Below the pieces are notes generated by a model, which was not told the origin of the DNA, did no database searches, and saw nothing but the letters and a program-made list of their open reading frames with translations. A program made the translations under genes and the position numbers. A DNA stretch of 64,000 nt from IDS-8 sp040902105 (GTDB lineage Bacteria; Pseudomonadota; Gammaproteobacteria; Steroidobacterales; Woeseiaceae), in contig JBBDXW010000021.1 in the NCBI GenBank assembly GCA_040902105.1, positions 116,744 to 180,743 on the forward strand, written 5' to 3'. Positions 61,100-64,000 of this stretch are shown piece by piece; within the stretch, counting starts at the first letter, position 1, and every line of letters starts with the position of its first letter.

Positions 61100-63856
61100 A
61101 TGGACAAGTCGTACGACCCTGCCGGCATAGAGGAGCGCCAGTATGCGCGCTGGGAAGAGAGCGGTTATTTCGCGCCGGCAGGCTCGGGCGATCCCTACTG
61201 CATCATGATTCCGCCGCCGAACGTGACCGGCACGCTGCACATGGGACACGCGTTCCAGGACACGATCATGGACGCGTTGACTCGTTATCACCGGATGCTG
61301 GGCCACAGGTCGCTGTGGCAAACGGGGATGGATCATGCCGGCATCGCCACGCAGATGGTGGTCGAGCGGCAACTGAATGCCGAGGGAACCTCGCGCAAGC
61401 AGCTGGGCCGGGAGCGGTTCGTCGAGCGCGTCTGGCAATGGAAGGAGCTATCGGGCGGCTCGATCCGCCGGCAATTGCGCCGCCTGGGCGCGTCGGTCGA
61501 CTGGAGCCGCGATCGCTTCACCATGGACGAAGGCCTGTCCGCTGCCGTGACCCAGGTGTTCGTCAGGCTTTACGATGACGGTCTCATCTACCGGGGCAAG
61601 AGGCTGGTCAACTGGGATCCCGTTTTACACACGGCCCTGTCCGACCTCGAAGTGCTGCAGTCGGACGAACCGGGGCACCTGTGGCATTTTCGCTATCCGC
61701 TGGCTGACGGCAGGGGTCATATCGTCATCGCCACGACCCGGCCGGAGACAATGCTGGGAGACAGTGCCGTCGCGGTGCATCCCGACGATGAGCGTTACCG
61801 CGAGCTTGTCGGCAAGAAACTCACGTTGCCACTGGTCAACCGGAACATTCCCATCGTGGCGGACGGCTACGTCGACCCGGAATTCGGCACCGGCTGCCTC
61901 AAGATCACACCGGCGCACGACTTCAACGACTACGAATTGGGCTTGCGGCACGACCTGCCGGTTTACAACATCTTTGACGACAATGCGGCCATCAACGAAT
62001 TGGCACCTCCCGCCTACCGCGGCCTGGATCGCCTGGCGGCAAGAAAGAAAATCGTCGACGACATGCGAGCACTGGGACTGGTCGAGACAGTCGAAGATCA
62101 TACGCTCAGCGTACCGCGCGGCGATCGCAGTGGCGCGATCGTCGAACCGTACCTGACCGACCAGTGGTACGTCGACATCAAGCCGCTGGCCAAACCGGCG
62201 ATCGAAGCCGTGGAGTCCGGCAGAATCCGCTTCGTGCCGGCGAACTGGGCGAAAACCTACTTCGATTGGATGCACAACATCGAAGACTGGTGCATCAGCC
62301 GCCAATTGTGGTGGGGGCACAGGATTCCGGCCTGGTACGACGAGGCCGGAGAAATTTACGTAGCGCAGACGGAAGCGGCCGCACGAGAAAAATACGGGCT
62401 GCCCGACAACGTATCGCTCAGGCAGGACGAGGACGTCCTGGACACCTGGTTCTCATCCGGACTCTGGCCGTTCAGTACGCTCGGCTGGCCGGCGGAGACG
62501 GAAGACTTGCGCACGTTCTATCCCGGCAACGTCCTTGTCACGGGTTTCGACATCATATTCTTCTGGGTCGCACGCATGATCATGCTGGGCCTCAAATTCA
62601 TGGGAGACGTGCCGTTTCGCGAGGTTTACATACACGGTCTCATTCGCGACCAGGATGGACAGAAAATGTCCAAATCGAAAGGCAACGTCCTGGATCCGCT
62701 CGACCTGATCGACGGCGTCGATCTCGACACCTTGCTGAAAAAGCGAACGGCCGGCTTGATGCAGCTGCATCTGAAGCCTGCTATCGACGCGGCAACGAGA
62801 CAACAATTTCCGAACGGCATCCCTGCCTACGGCGCCGATGCCTTGCGCTTTACCTTTGCCGCCCTTGCGACTACCGGACGCGACATACGGTTCGACCTGG
62901 GCCGTATCGAGGGTTACGGAAAATTCTGCAACAAGCTCTGGAATGCGTCGCTTTACGTGTTGAGGAGCACGGAAGGTTTCAAACGGGGAGACGCAACACT
63001 CTCCGCCGCCGATCGCTGGATCAGATCGCGACTGAACCAGACCATTTCATCGGTGAACGATCATTTCCGCAACTATCGGCTGGACCTTGCTGCACAGGCC
63101 ATTTACGACTTCACCTGGCACGAGTTCTGCGATTGGTATCTCGAGCTTTCGAAGCCGGTGCTGCAGTCCGGCCACGCGACGGACGCTGAAAAGAACGGCA
63201 CGCAACTTACGCTGCTCGAAGTGCTCGAAACGCTTCTTCGCCTGCTGCACCCGCTGATGCCGTTCATCACCGAAGAGATCTGGCTTGAGATCGCAGGCCG
63301 CGCGGGCGTGGCCGGCGAAACAATCATGTTGCAGCCGTTCCCCGTGAACGACGAGCGGTGGCGGGATGACGAGGCCGAAGCCGAGCTACGCTGGGTCATG
63401 CAATTCATTCTCGGTATCCGGCAGATTCGTGGCGAAATGGACATTTCACCGGGCCGGCCGCTGCGTGTATTGTTGCAGGAGGCAAGCGACGAGGACCGCA
63501 GGCGCGCAGCTCGTCACGCGCATTTGCTCGAACGCGTCGGTCGCGTGCAGTCGGTACGCGCCCTGCAACAAGGCGAAGCCGTGCCGGCCGCCGCCACCGC
63601 CCTGCTTGGCGAAATGAAACTCCTGGTGCCGATGAAGGGCAGCATCGACGTTGAAGCCGAGAAATCGAGGCTTGTGAAGCAACGCCAGAAGCTCCTTCTC
63701 GACCTCGAGCGGAGCCGCCAGAAGCTCGACAACAGGAACTTCGTGAACAATGCGCCGGCCGATGTGGTCACAAAGGAGAACGATCGTGCCGCTGAATTCG
63801 GGCGGCAGATCGGCCAGCTCGACGAGCAGCTCGCGAAACTGGACGCCCTCGGTTAG
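61100..63856 (+). CDS. valS: Valyl-tRNA synthetase
   Basis: Class I synthetase that charges tRNA-Val. It has 918 residues from ATG at 61100 (MDKSYDPAGIEERQY); a TTG at 61082 would add six. HIGH motif in PPPNVTGTLHMGHAFQDTIM, editing domain (about 200-340) with IVIATTRPETMLGDSAVAVH, KMSKS in DGQKMSKSKGNVLDPLDLI. The C-terminal coiled-coil tRNA-binding arm ends RQIGQLDEQLAKLDALG. No anomalies are seen. Confidence 0.98.
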   Translation: MDKSYDPAGIEERQYARWEESGYFAPAGSGDPYCIMIPPPNVTGTLHMGHAFQDTIMDALTRYHRMLGHRSLWQTGMDHAGIATQMVVERQLNAEGTSRKQLGRERFVERVWQWKELSGGSIRRQLRRLGASVDWSRDRFTMDEGLSAAVTQVFVRLYDDGLIYRGKRLVNWDPVLHTALSDLEVLQSDEPGHLWHFRYPLADGRGHIVIATTRPETMLGDSAVAVHPDDERYRELVGKKLTLPLVNRNIPIVADGYVDPEFGTGCLKITPAHDFNDYELGLRHDLPVYNIFDDNAAINELAPPAYRGLDRLAARKKIVDDMRALGLVETVEDHTLSVPRGDRSGAIVEPYLTDQWYVDIKPLAKPAIEAVESGRIRFVPANWAKTYFDWMHNIEDWCISRQLWWGHRIPAWYDEAGEIYVAQTEAAAREKYGLPDNVSLRQDEDVLDTWFSSGLWPFSTLGWPAETEDLRTFYPGNVLVTGFDIIFFWVARMIMLGLKFMGDVPFREVYIHGLIRDQDGQKMSKSKGNVLDPLDLIDGVDLDTLLKKRTAGLMQLHLKPAIDAATRQQFPNGIPAYGADALRFTFAALATTGRDIRFDLGRIEGYGKFCNKLWNASLYVLRSTEGFKRGDATLSAADRWIRSRLNQTISSVNDHFRNYRLDLAAQAIYDFTWHEFCDWYLELSKPVLQSGHATDAEKNGTQLTLLEVLETLLRLLHPLMPFITEEIWLEIAGRAGVAGETIMLQPFPVNDERWRDDEAEAELRWVMQFILGIRQIRGEMDISPGRPLRVLLQEASDEDRRRAARHAHLLERVGRVQSVRALQQGEAVPAAATALLGEMKLLVPMKGSIDVEAEKSRLVKQRQKLLLDLERSRQKLDNRNFVNNAPADVVTKENDRAAEFGRQIGQLDEQLAKLDALG

Positions 63857-63935
63857 ACCAAATCTGCGTACTGGTTCACAATTGCTTAAAGATCGTGTGC
63901 ATACGCACTCGTCATCCGCGACCATGGAAGCGGGT

Positions 63936-63970
63936 TTAGTACTCCACCAAGGTGATATTGATGGGTTCAG
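63936..63970. repeat. Dispersed 35-bp repeat, copy 2, at right window end
   Basis: Matches 38506-38540 at 29 of 35 positions. On the minus strand it ends a frame that runs from the window edge: ...HLAGSEPINITLVEY then TAA (63937). That frame is only about 20 codons inside the window and may belong to a larger gene or element to the right. Confidence 0.55.
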
Positions 63971-64000
63971 AGCCAGCCAGATGATTCAAGCCAAGGCGCC

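Noticed and set aside
62164..63189. 341-residue plus-strand frame inside valS
   Set aside because: Out-of-frame shadow of valS; the valS frame has both synthetase motifs and continuous homology.

Overview
The window is chromosomal DNA of a high-GC gammaproteobacterium. The evidence is gene order. The blocks rpsP-rimM-trmD-rplS/ffh, rpsF-rpsR-rplI-dnaB-alr, rnr-rlmB, purA-DUF2065-hflC-hflK-hflX-hfq-miaA-mutL-amidase-tsaE-nnr/queG, pcnB-folK-dNK-panB-panC and lptG-lptF/pepA-holC-valS are arranged as in Pseudomonas and, in part, E. coli. A PEP-CTERM protein, a Gly-rich C-terminally anchored surface protein and GTAGGAGCCCGC-type REP palindromes suggest an environmental lineage of the Woeseiales/Steroidobacterales/Chromatiales type. 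That placement is inference, not proof.

Layout. 0-1.8 kb holds the end of a TRAP transporter locus (DctP receptor cut by the window edge, TatT-like lipoprotein). 1.9-8.9 kb holds ribosomal protein, tRNA methylation and SRP genes, then a metallo-hydrolase, a CcsA-like membrane protein and radA. 9.0-12.8 kb is a plus-strand signalling module: CHASE2 receptor Ser/Thr kinase, PP2C phosphatase and FHA protein. 12.9-21.1 kb is a long minus-strand block: alr, dnaB, rplI, DUF2232 protein, rpsR, rpsF, rlmB, rnr.

21.2-31.8 kb is the accessory region. It starts at a tRNA-Leu whose 3' end (TTCTCGGCACCA) is repeated exactly 3.1 kb away. Between the two copies lie the tail of a large serine recombinase, a broken sensor kinase, a broken PEP-CTERM gene and an intact PEP-CTERM gene. 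Both PEP-CTERM loci have near-consensus sigma-54 promoters. Further right are a thioredoxin-fold protein, a Tat-exported DUF411 protein, a Cys-rich small membrane protein, a MITE-like palindrome, a DUF2799 lipoprotein, a NERD-like membrane protein, a patatin-like lipase and a 910-residue surface protein. In Pseudomonas purA and rnr flank this tRNA-Leu closely, so the block looks inserted into a conserved cluster.

31.8-45.3 kb is the conserved purA-to-queG cluster. 45.4-47.4 kb holds PPK2 and a cyclic-nucleotide-domain diguanylate cyclase. 47.5-51.8 kb holds the pantothenate/folate genes and pcnB, next to a tRNA-Glu with a strong promoter. 51.9-56.4 kb is a second, smaller accessory stretch (two hypothetical proteins, MAPEG protein, nucleotide-translocase-like MFS carrier, Tat-exported aldo/keto reductase, RDD protein). 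56.5-63.9 kb holds the LPS export permeases lptF/lptG, pepA, holC and valS.

Non-coding structure is unusually rich. There are three REP palindromes (two of which supply gene stop codons), a 165-bp MITE-like palindrome at the end of another gene, a 161-bp inverted-repeat element between hflX and hfq, a repeat cluster beside ffh, and two dispersed repeat pairs. No rRNA operon and no CRISPR array was seen.
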